A stretch of 64,000 nt of DNA from Hyphomicrobiales bacterium (GTDB lineage: Bacteria; Pseudomonadota; Alphaproteobacteria; Rhizobiales; Rhizobiaceae). The notes beneath the pieces are model-generated. The model was given only the letters and a program-made list of their open reading frames with translations. It did no database searches and was not told where the DNA came from. Shown one piece after another: positions 8,274-15,968 of this stretch (the stretch's first letter is position 1; each line of letters starts with the position of its first letter). Made by a program: the position numbers and the translations under genes. The stretch is from the NCBI GenBank assembly GCA_900473685.1, contig UCNE01000002.1:1-64000 (forward strand), in the 5' to 3' direction.

Positions 8274-8627
8274 CTACCACATTCCGCCATCCTTCTTCTC
8301 CCTATTCCAGTATTTGAGATCATTGTTACCGGTGACCTCTTTCCTCTGTCTCAGGGATCGCTTCATGTATCCGGGGCTGGCGGCTTCTCTCATCGAGTTC
8401 AGAAACAGATAATCCAGCGCTGGCCGGACGTAAAAAAGGTTCAGCGGGAAAACGGGATTATTCCAAAGGCCGAAGTTAATGAAATCCGAAAAGCGCACGG
8501 CGTCTTCAGCGCCGAGGGTTGCGTCTCGCGCTTTCATCCCCAGCTCGAGGAGTTCCGCTATTCCGCCGATCGCCGGGCCAATTGCTGTTTCCGTCAAGCC
8601 AGCATGAAACCTGTTTACCTTTGTCAT
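8274..8627 (-). CDS. Small phage-derived protein resembling the C-terminus of a large virion protein
   Basis: 117 aa from the ATG at 8627, with AGGAG 8 nt upstream. An upstream in-frame extension to 8801 lies inside the neighbouring gene and is rejected. The segment PVFPLNLFYVRPALDYLFLNSMREAASPGYMKRSLRQRK resembles, from memory, the C-terminal end of very large podophage or prophage internal virion proteins. There it is preceded by more than 1000 residues that are absent here. It may be a remnant given its own start or a small retained module. Adjacent genes are spaced 6 and 11 bp away. Confidence 0.65.
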   Translation of the reverse strand: MTKVNRFHAGLTETAIGPAIGGIAELLELGMKARDATLGAEDAVRFSDFINFGLWNNPVFPLNLFYVRPALDYLFLNSMREAASPGYMKRSLRQRKEVTGNNDLKYWNREKKDGGMW

Positions 8628-8638
8628 ATGATCGTCTC

Positions 8639-9085
8639 CTAGCTCGGTGGTTGCCATTCGGGATTTACGGGTGGATACGGCCCACCGCCGCGCAAGAACG
8701 GGCCTAGAAGCTTCATAGCGGCGTTGTCGTCTTCGCTCATGGCTCCGATCGTCCCGGCCGGCGTCTCCCCCCCTGTGACCAGATGCATCGCCTCCAGGCA
8801 ACTGGCCGGGATCGGAGAAATGATCGGCGGGCTGAGTTGGCCCACCAGGTAGACCGTTTCTCCGGAATCAGATTGATGTGTCCCAAGGAAAATCTTGGTC
8901 ACGCCCAATAGATCGCTGGCGCCGAGCGATCGAGTGAAGGCGAGGAACGGACCTTCCCGTTTGAACACCACCGCGACAATGCAGCCGAGGTTTATCTCGG
9001 CCTGCGGGTCGACGTTCAGGAAGCTGCCATCTGGCACGAGGTCACCCAAGCACGTGCCGCAGTTATAGAACTCGTAAACGGTCAT
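8639..9085 (-). CDS. Hypothetical protein downstream of the fibre gene
   Basis: 148-aa protein starting 4 bp after the fibre gene stop. It has a cysteine pair near the start (YNCGTCLGDLV), a beta-rich centre (INLGCIVAVVFKREGPFLAFTRSL, GETVYLVGQLSPPI) and a Pro/Gly-rich end (LRGGGPYPPVNPEWQPPS). No family is recognised. Its position suggests a fibre-associated protein such as a chaperone or adaptor; that is inference from gene order only. Confidence 0.66.
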   Translation of the reverse strand: MTVYEFYNCGTCLGDLVPDGSFLNVDPQAEINLGCIVAVVFKREGPFLAFTRSLGASDLLGVTKIFLGTHQSDSGETVYLVGQLSPPIISPIPASCLEAMHLVTGGETPAGTIGAMSEDDNAAMKLLGPFLRGGGPYPPVNPEWQPPS

Positions 9086-9089
9086 TGGC

Positions 9090-11552
9090 TCATCCGATGA
9101 ATGTCAGGTAGAAATCTACCGTGCCGCCGCGCCGGTTCTCAAAGTAGAGTTTCCCGTCGGTGGCATTTGCCCTCACTGTGAATTCCACGTCCGTCCCTGT
9201 CGTACCGGACAGCGAGCCGTCCGTGTTCAGAGCTGTGAAACCAACGGGCTCCGTTCCAATGCAGACGCACTGAGCGCCACCTGTGGTGCGGAAATCCACC
9301 AGCGCCCGAAGCAGTGACGTTGCGCTGGTAATTACGACAACTCCGTAGGCCTTTGGAGGCGTCACAGAGACCGCCGTGTCGTCCAGCAGAGTGTACTTCT
9401 GGCCTTGTATGGCTGCATTCTGAATCGACTTCGTGCGCAGATCCGTAACCCCGCCGCCGAATGAAGCAAACGTGTTGCCGGCCGCATAGATCTGCTGGGG
9501 CGTGCCAATAACCGTTTTCAGGTTCACATGATCGCGCAGTGTGAGATTGATGCTTGAGAACGACGCCATATTCGGATCGACAAGCCCACCGGTTATGAAC
9601 GAGCCATTCACGGAGACCTCAATTTCACCCGTCAATTCATTGTTTGCGACTCGGAAGCCCACCGTTGGATCGATACGGATCACATATTCGTTGATGACGC
9701 CGTGATGCTCAATTCCCGTGAACGACCAATTAAAGCAATTGCGCGGGGCGCCAGTCGGCCCGGCATCGTCTCCAAGCGCACGACCGCGCCGAACGACAAT
9801 AACGTTGTCGACATTTCCACTGTGCACGAAGCCGTCGATCTTGAGGTTTCGTCCGTGGCCCCAAATCATCGCGCCGATGTTGCCGCTAAGACCGTAACCG
9901 CAGCGAGCCGCATAGTCCGTCGGATAGCCTGGGGACGTGTTCGGGTAGGTCGCATCGTTTCGACCGCGAATGTTGCTGATGCTGACGTTCTGCGCTTCCA
10001 GAAAGTTTATGATACCGGACTTCTGTTGATCAGAAGGAATGATACGCCAAGGCGAGTGGCCTGCGTTTTCATAAGTGAGATCGGCGGCGATTATCATGCT
10101 GTCGTCGCTATCGCCGTCTGGCGAAGCCGACGAGTTGACGCCGGCAATCGTGAGCAGAGACCCGACGTTCTTGGCCGAGCATCCCGTAATTTGGATTGGC
10201 GAAGCACGCTTCTTCGCGCCGTTGCTGTACGTCCCATCCACGCCTTGCGCAAAGAATGAGGTTCCGGAGTCTTCGACATGAACGCCGGTCATCCGCCCGT
10301 TCGTCACGCCCTGCTCAAAGTTCCAACCCTTCCCGCCTGTGCCAGATGGCACCATCTTGTTGGCCTGGTAGTTTTTGACAATTCCGCGAAGGATTGAGAT
10401 CGATGAGACACCAGCAGCAAAGCCGCCGCCGTTGTCATTCCAACCTGCCAGAATTTTGGTCCCGGCAGTCGGATTGCTGCCCCAAGCGGTGGAATGGGTA
10501 GCCGTCCGAGTTGACCCGACATACGCCGTTACAATCCGCAAGCCGCCGGCATTGGCTCCGGTCGTGTCCTCAAGGCAGAAGCCCAGATAGGTGCCATCGA
10601 CGGCAGAAGCTGCCGAGGTGAATGTCAGGCTGGTGCTCGTAGAACTGGCGACTTCAAGCTCAATCGGAGCCGGGAAAAGCGACCCGTCAATCTGTGGGTT
10701 GACGAGGCTGATGTTTGCCATGATCGAGGCCGCATCAGCCGACGTGTTCCGCAGGTTCTCGATGAACGAACCGGACGTGGAAAAAGCCGTCTGCCGGGTC
10801 CACGCCCCGTTGCTCCAGCATATTTCAAGATCATCTTCGATCGTGAGTTCACCGGCCACGCGCATTGGTCGCGACATGGCAACGACAGACTTTGACGCGG
10901 CCCCCGCGTCCCACGCGGCTTGAATTGCTGTCTTGTCGTCAACGACCCCGCCCAATGCGCCATAAGCGGGGTCGAACGGGCTGATAACCTCCGTTGAGCG
11001 ATTGGCAATTGCTGAGCCAGGTCCAATGTCGAGCAAAGCCTTGACCTGCGCAAATGTCTTCGTCTCGCGGGCAGTCCCGGCCGGGTTGTCGACCAACATG
11101 GTGTTGGCCACGATGGCAGGTGCAAGAACCGTGAGGAACAGATCCCAATATGCGTCTTCGGCCGGGATATGGTTCTGCCCGCCCTGTGCCGCAATCCAGA
11201 TGCTGCCGTTGTACCCAACGACATCACCGATACGATAGATCGATGCCGGGTTCCACTCGCCTCTCCACGGCACGCGGCCGAAGAGAGTTGCACTCGTCAC
11301 CTGCTGCCAGTTGGCGCCGATCGCGTTCCACTCCTTGAGGACGGCCGGATCGGTATTTTTGTCGAGCCAGAGCTTGCCCAGATCGATCGGCGGAGATGTC
11401 CCGTCGACCATGTTGTCCAAGAGACCGGAAGCCCGCATTGCGGCCAGGACTTGCTCAGACCAACGGTTGGCGTACCCATTGCCGTTGCGCAGAGTCCTGC
11501 TGTCTCGCATGAAGAACGCGTAGTCGCGTGTATCGTCAAATTCTGTTGCCAT
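9090..11552 (-). CDS. Phage tail fibre / tailspike-like protein
   Basis: 820-aa protein, by far the largest in the element. The N-terminal region (1-95) could be a particle-attachment domain. Near 115-155 a carbohydrate-binding module of the chitin-binding type is visible (WNPASIYRIGDVVGYNGSIW ... AYWDLF). Residues 205-690 show the Gly/Asn/Asp-rich repetitive pattern of a beta-helix, starting with a pectate-lyase-like DDKTAIQAAWDAGA. The C-terminus (about 710-820) is a compact module ending TDGKLYFENRRGGTVDFYLTFIG, whose relative occurs as a broken copy at 19112-19500. It would recognise, and perhaps cleave, a surface polysaccharide. No depolymerase active site can be assigned by eye. Confidence 0.88.
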   Translation of the reverse strand: MATEFDDTRDYAFFMRDSRTLRNGNGYANRWSEQVLAAMRASGLLDNMVDGTSPPIDLGKLWLDKNTDPAVLKEWNAIGANWQQVTSATLFGRVPWRGEWNPASIYRIGDVVGYNGSIWIAAQGGQNHIPAEDAYWDLFLTVLAPAIVANTMLVDNPAGTARETKTFAQVKALLDIGPGSAIANRSTEVISPFDPAYGALGGVVDDKTAIQAAWDAGAASKSVVAMSRPMRVAGELTIEDDLEICWSNGAWTRQTAFSTSGSFIENLRNTSADAASIMANISLVNPQIDGSLFPAPIELEVASSTSTSLTFTSAASAVDGTYLGFCLEDTTGANAGGLRIVTAYVGSTRTATHSTAWGSNPTAGTKILAGWNDNGGGFAAGVSSISILRGIVKNYQANKMVPSGTGGKGWNFEQGVTNGRMTGVHVEDSGTSFFAQGVDGTYSNGAKKRASPIQITGCSAKNVGSLLTIAGVNSSASPDGDSDDSMIIAADLTYENAGHSPWRIIPSDQQKSGIINFLEAQNVSISNIRGRNDATYPNTSPGYPTDYAARCGYGLSGNIGAMIWGHGRNLKIDGFVHSGNVDNVIVVRRGRALGDDAGPTGAPRNCFNWSFTGIEHHGVINEYVIRIDPTVGFRVANNELTGEIEVSVNGSFITGGLVDPNMASFSSINLTLRDHVNLKTVIGTPQQIYAAGNTFASFGGGVTDLRTKSIQNAAIQGQKYTLLDDTAVSVTPPKAYGVVVITSATSLLRALVDFRTTGGAQCVCIGTEPVGFTALNTDGSLSGTTGTDVEFTVRANATDGKLYFENRRGGTVDFYLTFIG

Positions 11553-11563
11553 CGTCCACCCCT

Positions 11564-12298
11564 TTACCGAGCAAGGTGCCTTACGATCGCCTTGACCGCC
11601 GACGGGCTAAGGTTGTCGTACCATGTGGTGAAGGATGTAAAATCGGCTTCGTCTGATAGGTTTTCGCGGAATCGTGCGATGCGAGCCCATACTCGGCCCA
11701 CCTTTACGGCGGCCAACGGCCCCCATTCCTTGAGCAATTCAGCGCCAGGCAGAGACGAGCCGAACACGGCCATATCTGCAGATGACGCCGGCCTGGCACT
11801 CCCCAGGCTGCCGTTCTTGATTTCGTTGTAGACGTGATACCGGGCGCGCTCAGTGAGGCTGCGATCGAACTTTTCCATGAACGCCCGTTGGTGACGGGCA
11901 TCTCCCAGCTCGCGTGCGATGGCGCCGACGTCGCTTTGGACCTTCCTGAGCTGAGTTTCGAAACCACCCGGCGCGCTGCGCCATGCGGATACGAGCGCGG
12001 CACCCTCGGCCGTGGCCTGGAACATCTGCAATGAGCGCGACGCTACCAACGGCACCGTTGGTGAATCGTCCGGGTCGACATCGCCGGCTTCCTCGGCCCT
12101 CAGTTCGGCCAGCTCCTGGTCAAGACCTTCGCGGAAGTACCGCGCGCGATCCGTCGCCATGATGCGCTCGATCTCCGCGCGACGGCCAGCCGATGGCAGG
12201 CGGTGACCACCCTCGCCACCGCCTGCCCCGTAGCCACTGCCCCCGGTATCGGAGACAGCGACCGGACCGCCTGAGCTGGATACGAGGTCGTTACTCAT
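11564..12298 (-). CDS. Hypothetical operon protein upstream of the fibre gene
   Basis: 244-aa soluble protein. A Gly/Ser-rich N-terminus (GGSGYGAGGGEGGHRL) precedes a charged helical domain (AEIERIMATDRARYFREGLDQELAELRAEEAGD, FETQLRKVQSDVGAIARELGDARHQRAFMEKFD) and a C-terminal ...PSAVKAIVRHLAR. No family is recognised; the acidic helical make-up would suit a scaffold or connector. Its ATG overlaps the stop of the preceding gene by 4 nt (12295-12298), indicating coupled translation, and it lies 11 bp before the fibre gene. Confidence 0.7.
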   Translation of the reverse strand: MSNDLVSSSGGPVAVSDTGGSGYGAGGGEGGHRLPSAGRRAEIERIMATDRARYFREGLDQELAELRAEEAGDVDPDDSPTVPLVASRSLQMFQATAEGAALVSAWRSAPGGFETQLRKVQSDVGAIARELGDARHQRAFMEKFDRSLTERARYHVYNEIKNGSLGSARPASSADMAVFGSSLPGAELLKEWGPLAAVKVGRVWARIARFRENLSDEADFTSFTTWYDNLSPSAVKAIVRHLAR

Positions 12299-12786
12299 TG
12301 GCCGCTCTTCTGCGGGTGAAGAAGGACAAGCTCGCGTTCCGCAAGTTGCGGTGTCGCCGCCGGCTGGGTCATGCGACGCCCGTCTGCCTTGCGCTCGACG
12401 CAGTAACCGGATCCATTCCAGATGACGCGGTACACGTCATCCTGAAACAGAGCATCAAAACGCTCCGGAAACGTGGTGATCCGGGGGCGGGCAAGAATGG
12501 CCCGATTGCGGTCTGCGTCGGCCACGATAGCCTCGGCAATCCAGGATTCGTCAAACGAGACGATGTAGAGATGATCATGCCGGCGCAAGGAATTCTGCGT
12601 GGTCTGCACCTTGCGCCAGAGCGAAGGCTCTTTCAGATCGTCAGCGACGCACTCCGCGGGCAGCCGGACGAGGAAGTCACGCCAGGCAAATCCGTTGTTG
12701 TTCATCGTGACCAATGCCGGGTTGATCGCCGGCGGCTGCCGTGGCGTCAGGTCGGCATCATCGACGGGAGAGATTTTGAGGCCCAT
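12295..12786 (-). CDS. Hypothetical operon protein
   Basis: 163 aa from the ATG at 12786 (MGLKISPVDDADLTPRQPPA). The frame stays open to 12885 but that part overlaps the upstream gene in another frame. It has a mixed alpha/beta fold with NNNGFAWRDFLVRLPAEC, LRRHDHLYIVSFDESWIAEAIVADADR and FQDDVYRVIWNGSGYCVERKADG. No family is recognised. It is linked to the next gene by a 4-nt stop/start overlap and starts 8 bp after the previous stop. Confidence 0.68.
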   Translation of the reverse strand: MGLKISPVDDADLTPRQPPAINPALVTMNNNGFAWRDFLVRLPAECVADDLKEPSLWRKVQTTQNSLRRHDHLYIVSFDESWIAEAIVADADRNRAILARPRITTFPERFDALFQDDVYRVIWNGSGYCVERKADGRRMTQPAATPQLAERELVLLHPQKSGQ

Positions 12787-12794
12787 GTTCTGTC

Positions 12795-13448
12795 TCACTT
12801 GTTCGAGTAGGTGGGTTGAAGCGCCTTCTTCACGGCCGGCGCCAAGAGCTTTTCCTCTGCCGTCCGCCATTCGCCGGCCCAGCAATCAAGGGGACCAGGG
12901 AAGGAGATTGAGCCGTACTCGTAGCCACCGTTCGTCAGCAGTGGTCGCATGACGGCAGTAAGGCGGCGGGAGAAACGCTCATTGATGCCCTCCGGAGGGG
13001 TATCCAGCGACACGACGCCCACGGACCGCAGTTCCCTGTCCAGCTTCTCCGAATAGGTCTGTACGTCGCGGAGAGCCACCATCATCCCGATAGCGGCGCT
13101 GTGGGCAGCTTCGACGGCATCAAGGCGCAAGCGTTCAAACTCCCGCACCTTGTCACGCGCGGCGTCACGACGCTTCTCAAGGGCGACCTCTAGCGCTTCA
13201 CGCTTGCGACTAGTCGCCTCGCCTTCCGCGACCCTGATGGCGTCCAGATCAATTTCAAGCTCGGCGATCTCGTCGTCGCCGGTGAATGCTTCGTTGTCGA
13301 GCAGGGCTACGCCGCGCCGGTTCTTGAGTTCCTGCAGACGGGATTCGGTATAGCGGCGCCGATCGGCCAAGGCGTTGATGGTGCCTGGCTGCATCTCGAT
13401 AGGATCGCCATCAAATGTCAGTGTGTTCAATGGTCTTGTCCTTGTCAT
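12795..13448 (-). CDS. Coiled-coil hypothetical operon protein
   Basis: 217 aa from an ATG at 13448, overlapping the 3' end of the preceding gene by 38 nt; an ATG at 13394 is an alternative. Residues about 25-140 are strongly helical and charged (RRRYTESRLQELKNRRG, ELEIDLDAIRVAEGEATSRKR, KRRDAARDKVREFERLRLDAV), consistent with a long coiled coil. The C-terminal 50 residues carry a glycine/aromatic block (GGYEYGSISFPGPLDCW). Family unknown. Such proteins in phage operons can be scaffolds or connectors, but the sequence does not decide. Confidence 0.68.
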   Translation of the reverse strand: MTRTRPLNTLTFDGDPIEMQPGTINALADRRRYTESRLQELKNRRGVALLDNEAFTGDDEIAELEIDLDAIRVAEGEATSRKREALEVALEKRRDAARDKVREFERLRLDAVEAAHSAAIGMMVALRDVQTYSEKLDRELRSVGVVSLDTPPEGINERFSRRLTAVMRPLLTNGGYEYGSISFPGPLDCWAGEWRTAEEKLLAPAVKKALQPTYSNK

Positions 13449-14013
13449 ACTCTGCCAGGCCATTTTCGACGGCGAAGGCGGCCAGGCCGGAGGGAAGAGG
13501 CAACCCCTTGAGCGTCGCCTCGTTGATGGAGAAGGCAATGCGGCGGGCAATGTCGCGCTTGTCGGCGGCACTGGCGAAGCCGAGTTCCCATCCTCCGATA
13601 GTGATGGTGGAGCGCACGCCGCGGATGTAGGAGCCATCGACGGGCGCCATGGGCCGATCCAGGTGGCCGAACAGGCCAGCCTTGACCTGTAGATCCTGCA
13701 GGATGCGCCGCAACGAGTTGGATGTGGTCTGGTAGTCGGCAAGAGCCGTCGGCGCTGCCTTGCCAGCCTTGGCAAAGGAGGCCTCGGAGCGCTCAAGCTC
13801 GACCGTCATGGTGGCTGCGCGCCGGATCAGGCTCTTGACGGTCTGGGGGAGCGATGACGGGTCGTCGCCGACATCCTGGCTGTAGAGCTGGATCAGATCG
13901 GCGAAGCGTCTGGCCCACTTTCCACGCCCGTCCATATCGCCCAGCTTTCCGTTGGTGACACGGCTACGACCGGGGGGCTTTCTGGGGGCTTTGTCGGGGC
14001 TATCTGCCACCAT
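13411..14013 (-). CDS. First gene of the leftward operon; possible small-terminase-like protein
   Basis: 200 aa. The N-terminal 100 residues (SRVTNGKLGDMDGRGKWARRF ... LSLIRRAATMTVELE-like, then ADYQTTSNSLRRILQDLQVKAG) match, from memory, a family widespread in rhizobial and bradyrhizobial prophage-type loci, sometimes near packaging genes. The C-terminal 80 residues differ (SYIRGVRSTITIGGWELGFASAADKRDIARR). The charged helical N-terminus would fit a DNA-recognition subunit, but no large terminase is present, so the role is open. It starts after a 278-bp gap that probably holds the operon promoter. Confidence 0.68.
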   Translation of the reverse strand: MVADSPDKAPRKPPGRSRVTNGKLGDMDGRGKWARRFADLIQLYSQDVGDDPSSLPQTVKSLIRRAATMTVELERSEASFAKAGKAAPTALADYQTTSNSLRRILQDLQVKAGLFGHLDRPMAPVDGSYIRGVRSTITIGGWELGFASAADKRDIARRIAFSINEATLKGLPLPSGLAAFAVENGLAEYDKDKTIEHTDI

Positions 14014-14235
14014 GTTTTGCGCTTCTCGTTACCCTGACGATACCCAAACCGTCATATTGATCCGATAAAAGCACTTTAACATGCTGATAAATCAGCCAAA
14101 AGGCACAGAATACTCGCTGATAGGATATCAGGAGCTAACATATCAAACCGGCATGGGCGGAGACGTAGAATATATGCCTAAATTCCGAGGGCGATCGGAA
14201 AGCCGTCCGAAAAAGAATGTTGAGGCACACAAGGT

Positions 14236-14262
14236 AAAGGGGCACCTAAGCACCCCTTTTTA
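14236..14262 (-). terminator. Terminator between the two leftward operons
   Basis: AAAGGGG (14236-14242), a 10-nt loop, CCCCTTTTT from 14253. The stem is short but has U runs in both directions. It lies 30 bp past the end of the early operon (14292) and upstream of the start of the second operon (14013). Confidence 0.65.
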
Positions 14263-14291
14263 CGCGCGTTGTGATGTCACCTAAACCTTGC

Positions 14292-14450
14292 CTACGCCGC
14301 CTTGCTGCCGAGAGGAATGATCTTTCCACCTGATCTATTCGGTATCCCATAGATCGCTTCCATGGCTGCCTTGTGGATCGGGGCGGGCATCGCATCAATG
14401 AGGTTTGACGGCTTCGTGTCTGCCCATGCGAAAAGGTCGAGTTGCTTCAT
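14292..14450 (-). CDS. Small phage protein of the early operon
   Basis: 52 aa (MKQLDLFAWADTKPSNLIDA ... GGKIIPLGSKAA). The ATG at 14450 overlaps the stop of the DUF1376 gene in an ATGA, so translation is coupled; the longer frame from 14528 is rejected. The start resembles small proteins found beside replication genes in alphaproteobacterial phages, from memory. Function unknown. Confidence 0.72.
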   Translation of the reverse strand: MKQLDLFAWADTKPSNLIDAMPAPIHKAAMEAIYGIPNRSGGKIIPLGSKAA

Positions 14451-15112
14451 GCGCTTGCCCTCGCTTCGGTATCCCATGGTTCGATGTCGTAGAGGGTCAG
14501 GTGGCCGGCCATGTACATATCCAGGCATTTTTTCATTTCCTCGGGCGGGCAGCCCCGGCTGATGAGGATCGTTTTCCCCTCTTCAAGCGTCTTCGGCTTG
14601 GGGAGAGGTCGCGTATACGTATCCTTTTTTCCTTTATCCAGAGCAGAATCGTGTGCGGGTGGTTCTGAACCTGATGATGACGGTGATTCTGAATATGAAG
14701 GTGATTGTGATTGTGGTTGTGATTGCTTTCCATCGGCTTTGTATTCGGCTTTATGCCGATCATAAGCCTGGCTTTCCATCGGCTTTCCATCGGCTTTATT
14801 TCCACGCCCTCCCTTTTTGCCGTTTGCAGAGAGGTTCGCGTGCTTCGCCTCTGACTGTTTTCTGACATTGGCTGTTCGAGCGTGGTGCCAAACCCAGTCG
14901 AACATGGGCGCCAGAGCATTCCTGATCTCGGGCCACCGATCGCGATCTACGCGAGTTATCCGCATCAGGCGATCCTCATCCGACGGGAGTTCCCCGTGCT
15001 GCCACTGGTGAAGCCTGAGGAGCATGTGCGCACCGTATTCCTCGGCGCTGAGGGCCTGCGCCTCGGCGAGCTCGTCGCCTATATAGATTTGCATCCATGG
15101 GAGATGGGTCAT
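14447..15112 (-). CDS. DUF1376/YdaU-family phage replication-associated protein
   Basis: 221 aa. Residues 1-75 form the DUF1376 domain (LPWMQIYIGDELAEAQALSAEEYGAHMLLRLHQWQHGELPSDEDRLMRITRVDRDRWPEI), found in phage and prophage proteins placed at replication-initiation loci such as YdaU. The middle is Gly/Lys- then Gln/Ser-rich (GKKGGRGNK, QSQPQSQSPSYSESPSSSG) and looks disordered. The C-terminus has ILISRGCPPEEMKKCLDMY. Both ends overlap neighbours by 4 nt, so it is part of a coupled early operon. A helicase-loader or initiator role is inference. Confidence 0.86.
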   Translation of the reverse strand: MTHLPWMQIYIGDELAEAQALSAEEYGAHMLLRLHQWQHGELPSDEDRLMRITRVDRDRWPEIRNALAPMFDWVWHHARTANVRKQSEAKHANLSANGKKGGRGNKADGKPMESQAYDRHKAEYKADGKQSQPQSQSPSYSESPSSSGSEPPAHDSALDKGKKDTYTRPLPKPKTLEEGKTILISRGCPPEEMKKCLDMYMAGHLTLYDIEPWDTEARASA

Positions 15113-15297
15113 GCGTGAGCGCTCCTATTGATCCGGTAGCGCGTTGCCATCGCACACACCTCACAAGCCTCCACTGCCGTCAAGTTGAACCTGGAACGCA
15201 GTGTCGGAATGACAGGGTGTGGTTCTGGTTTCTGTTCGCTCAGCCAGCGTGCGGCTTCCTCGACCGCGGCTGAGTGCTGGTGGTCGGCGCCGCTCAT
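15109..15297 (-). CDS. Small early-operon protein
   Basis: 62 aa (MSGADHQHSAAVEEAARWLSEQ ... LNLTAVEACEVCAMA-like end, TRYRINRSAHA). The start at 15297 and stop at 15109 each share an ATGA overlap with the genes on either side, which is why this short frame is accepted. The second half, TLRSRFNLTAVEACEVCAMA, has a helix-turn-helix-like pattern. Similar short proteins occur just before replication genes in rhizobial prophages, from memory. Function unknown. Confidence 0.75.
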   Translation of the reverse strand: MSGADHQHSAAVEEAARWLSEQKPEPHPVIPTLRSRFNLTAVEACEVCAMATRYRINRSAHA

Positions 15298-15482
15298 GCC
15301 GTCACCTTCACGCGGTCGCGCTCCCATGCGGTGAGATCCTCCTCTTTGAAATACTTCCGCCGACCGACGACCATTGGCTGAGGAAAGTTGAGGTCTGGGT
15401 TCTTCTCCCAGCGCCACATGGTCATTTCGGAAATCTGGTAGCGCGCCTTTACCTGCGGACGAGTTAGATAAGCCTGCTGCAT
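15294..15482 (-). CDS. AlpA-like helix-turn-helix protein, possible excisionase
   Basis: 62 aa from the ATG at 15482 with GGAAGGA upstream. The sequence YLTRPQVKARYQISEMTMWRWEK ... FPQPMVVGRRKYFKEEDLTAWE is the winged-helix pattern of AlpA/MerR-like excisionase-type regulators (HTH_17). In P4 and related elements AlpA activates integrase or directs excision. Here it is the first gene of the early operon, divergent from an RHH regulator across an operator region. It is the best candidate for the recombination directionality factor. Confidence 0.86.
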   Translation of the reverse strand: MQQAYLTRPQVKARYQISEMTMWRWEKNPDLNFPQPMVVGRRKYFKEEDLTAWERDRVKVTA

Positions 15483-15505
15483 CGCATTTTCCTTCCGTGC
15501 ATATC

Positions 15506-15581
15506 GTGCGTATCGTACGCACATAACTAGAGATATCACGATTTAACTTGATTACAAGAGTTTCGTGTGCACGATACGCGT
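15506..15581. promoter_or_regulatory. Operator region between AlpA-like and RHH genes
   Basis: GTGCGTATCGTACGCAC at 15506-15522 has perfect 7-bp arms (GTGCGTA/TACGCAC) around a 3-bp spacer. A weaker copy, GTGTGCACGATACGCGT, lies at 15565-15581. Half-sites TATCGTGC and TATCGTAC crowd 15501-15517. The spacing places one site near each divergent promoter, as expected for the adjacent RHH repressor. Confidence 0.78.
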
Positions 15582-15602
15582 CCTATCGCAGAGGGGCACC
15601 AG

Positions 15603-15968
15603 ATGGCACGTCCGAAACTCGGAGAAGGCGACACAGAACGCCTGCACATGAAATTGTCGGCTGACGAGATCGAGGCGATTGACGACTGGAGGTACAAGAA
15701 TCGCGTTCCATCCAGGTCGGAGGCGGTCCGGAGGCTTTGCCAAATGGCACTGCATGCGGACCCGGTTTTCCTGGACCTTATGCAGATGCTCACAACGGAT
15801 TTTGATTTCAACGCAGACCCACAGATTCGCAAGCAAACCTACCTATCAGCAGCGCAAGCCTGGGTCAGTTGGAAGGTATTGAAGCAAGGCGAAAGCCTCG
15901 ATGAAGCGCAAGACACCATCGAGATGATGAACCGGCTTGTTACTGCGAAGCGCGGACAATCGAAATAA
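15603..15968 (+). CDS. Ribbon-helix-helix (CopG/Arc-type) regulator
   Basis: 121 aa from the ATG at 15603 with GAGGGGC upstream; the longer frame from 15567 would start inside the second operator. Residues 10-50 are a ribbon-helix-helix: DTERLHMKLSADEIEAIDDWRYKNRVPSRSEAVRRLCQMAL. The rest is helical and acidic, perhaps for oligomerisation or an inducer contact. It is divergent from the AlpA-like gene and probably represses the early operon and itself through the GTGCGTA palindromes. Its 3' end overlaps the convergent integrase gene by 29 bp. Confidence 0.86.
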   Translation: MARPKLGEGDTERLHMKLSADEIEAIDDWRYKNRVPSRSEAVRRLCQMALHADPVFLDLMQMLTTDFDFNADPQIRKQTYLSAAQAWVSWKVLKQGESLDEAQDTIEMMNRLVTAKRGQSK

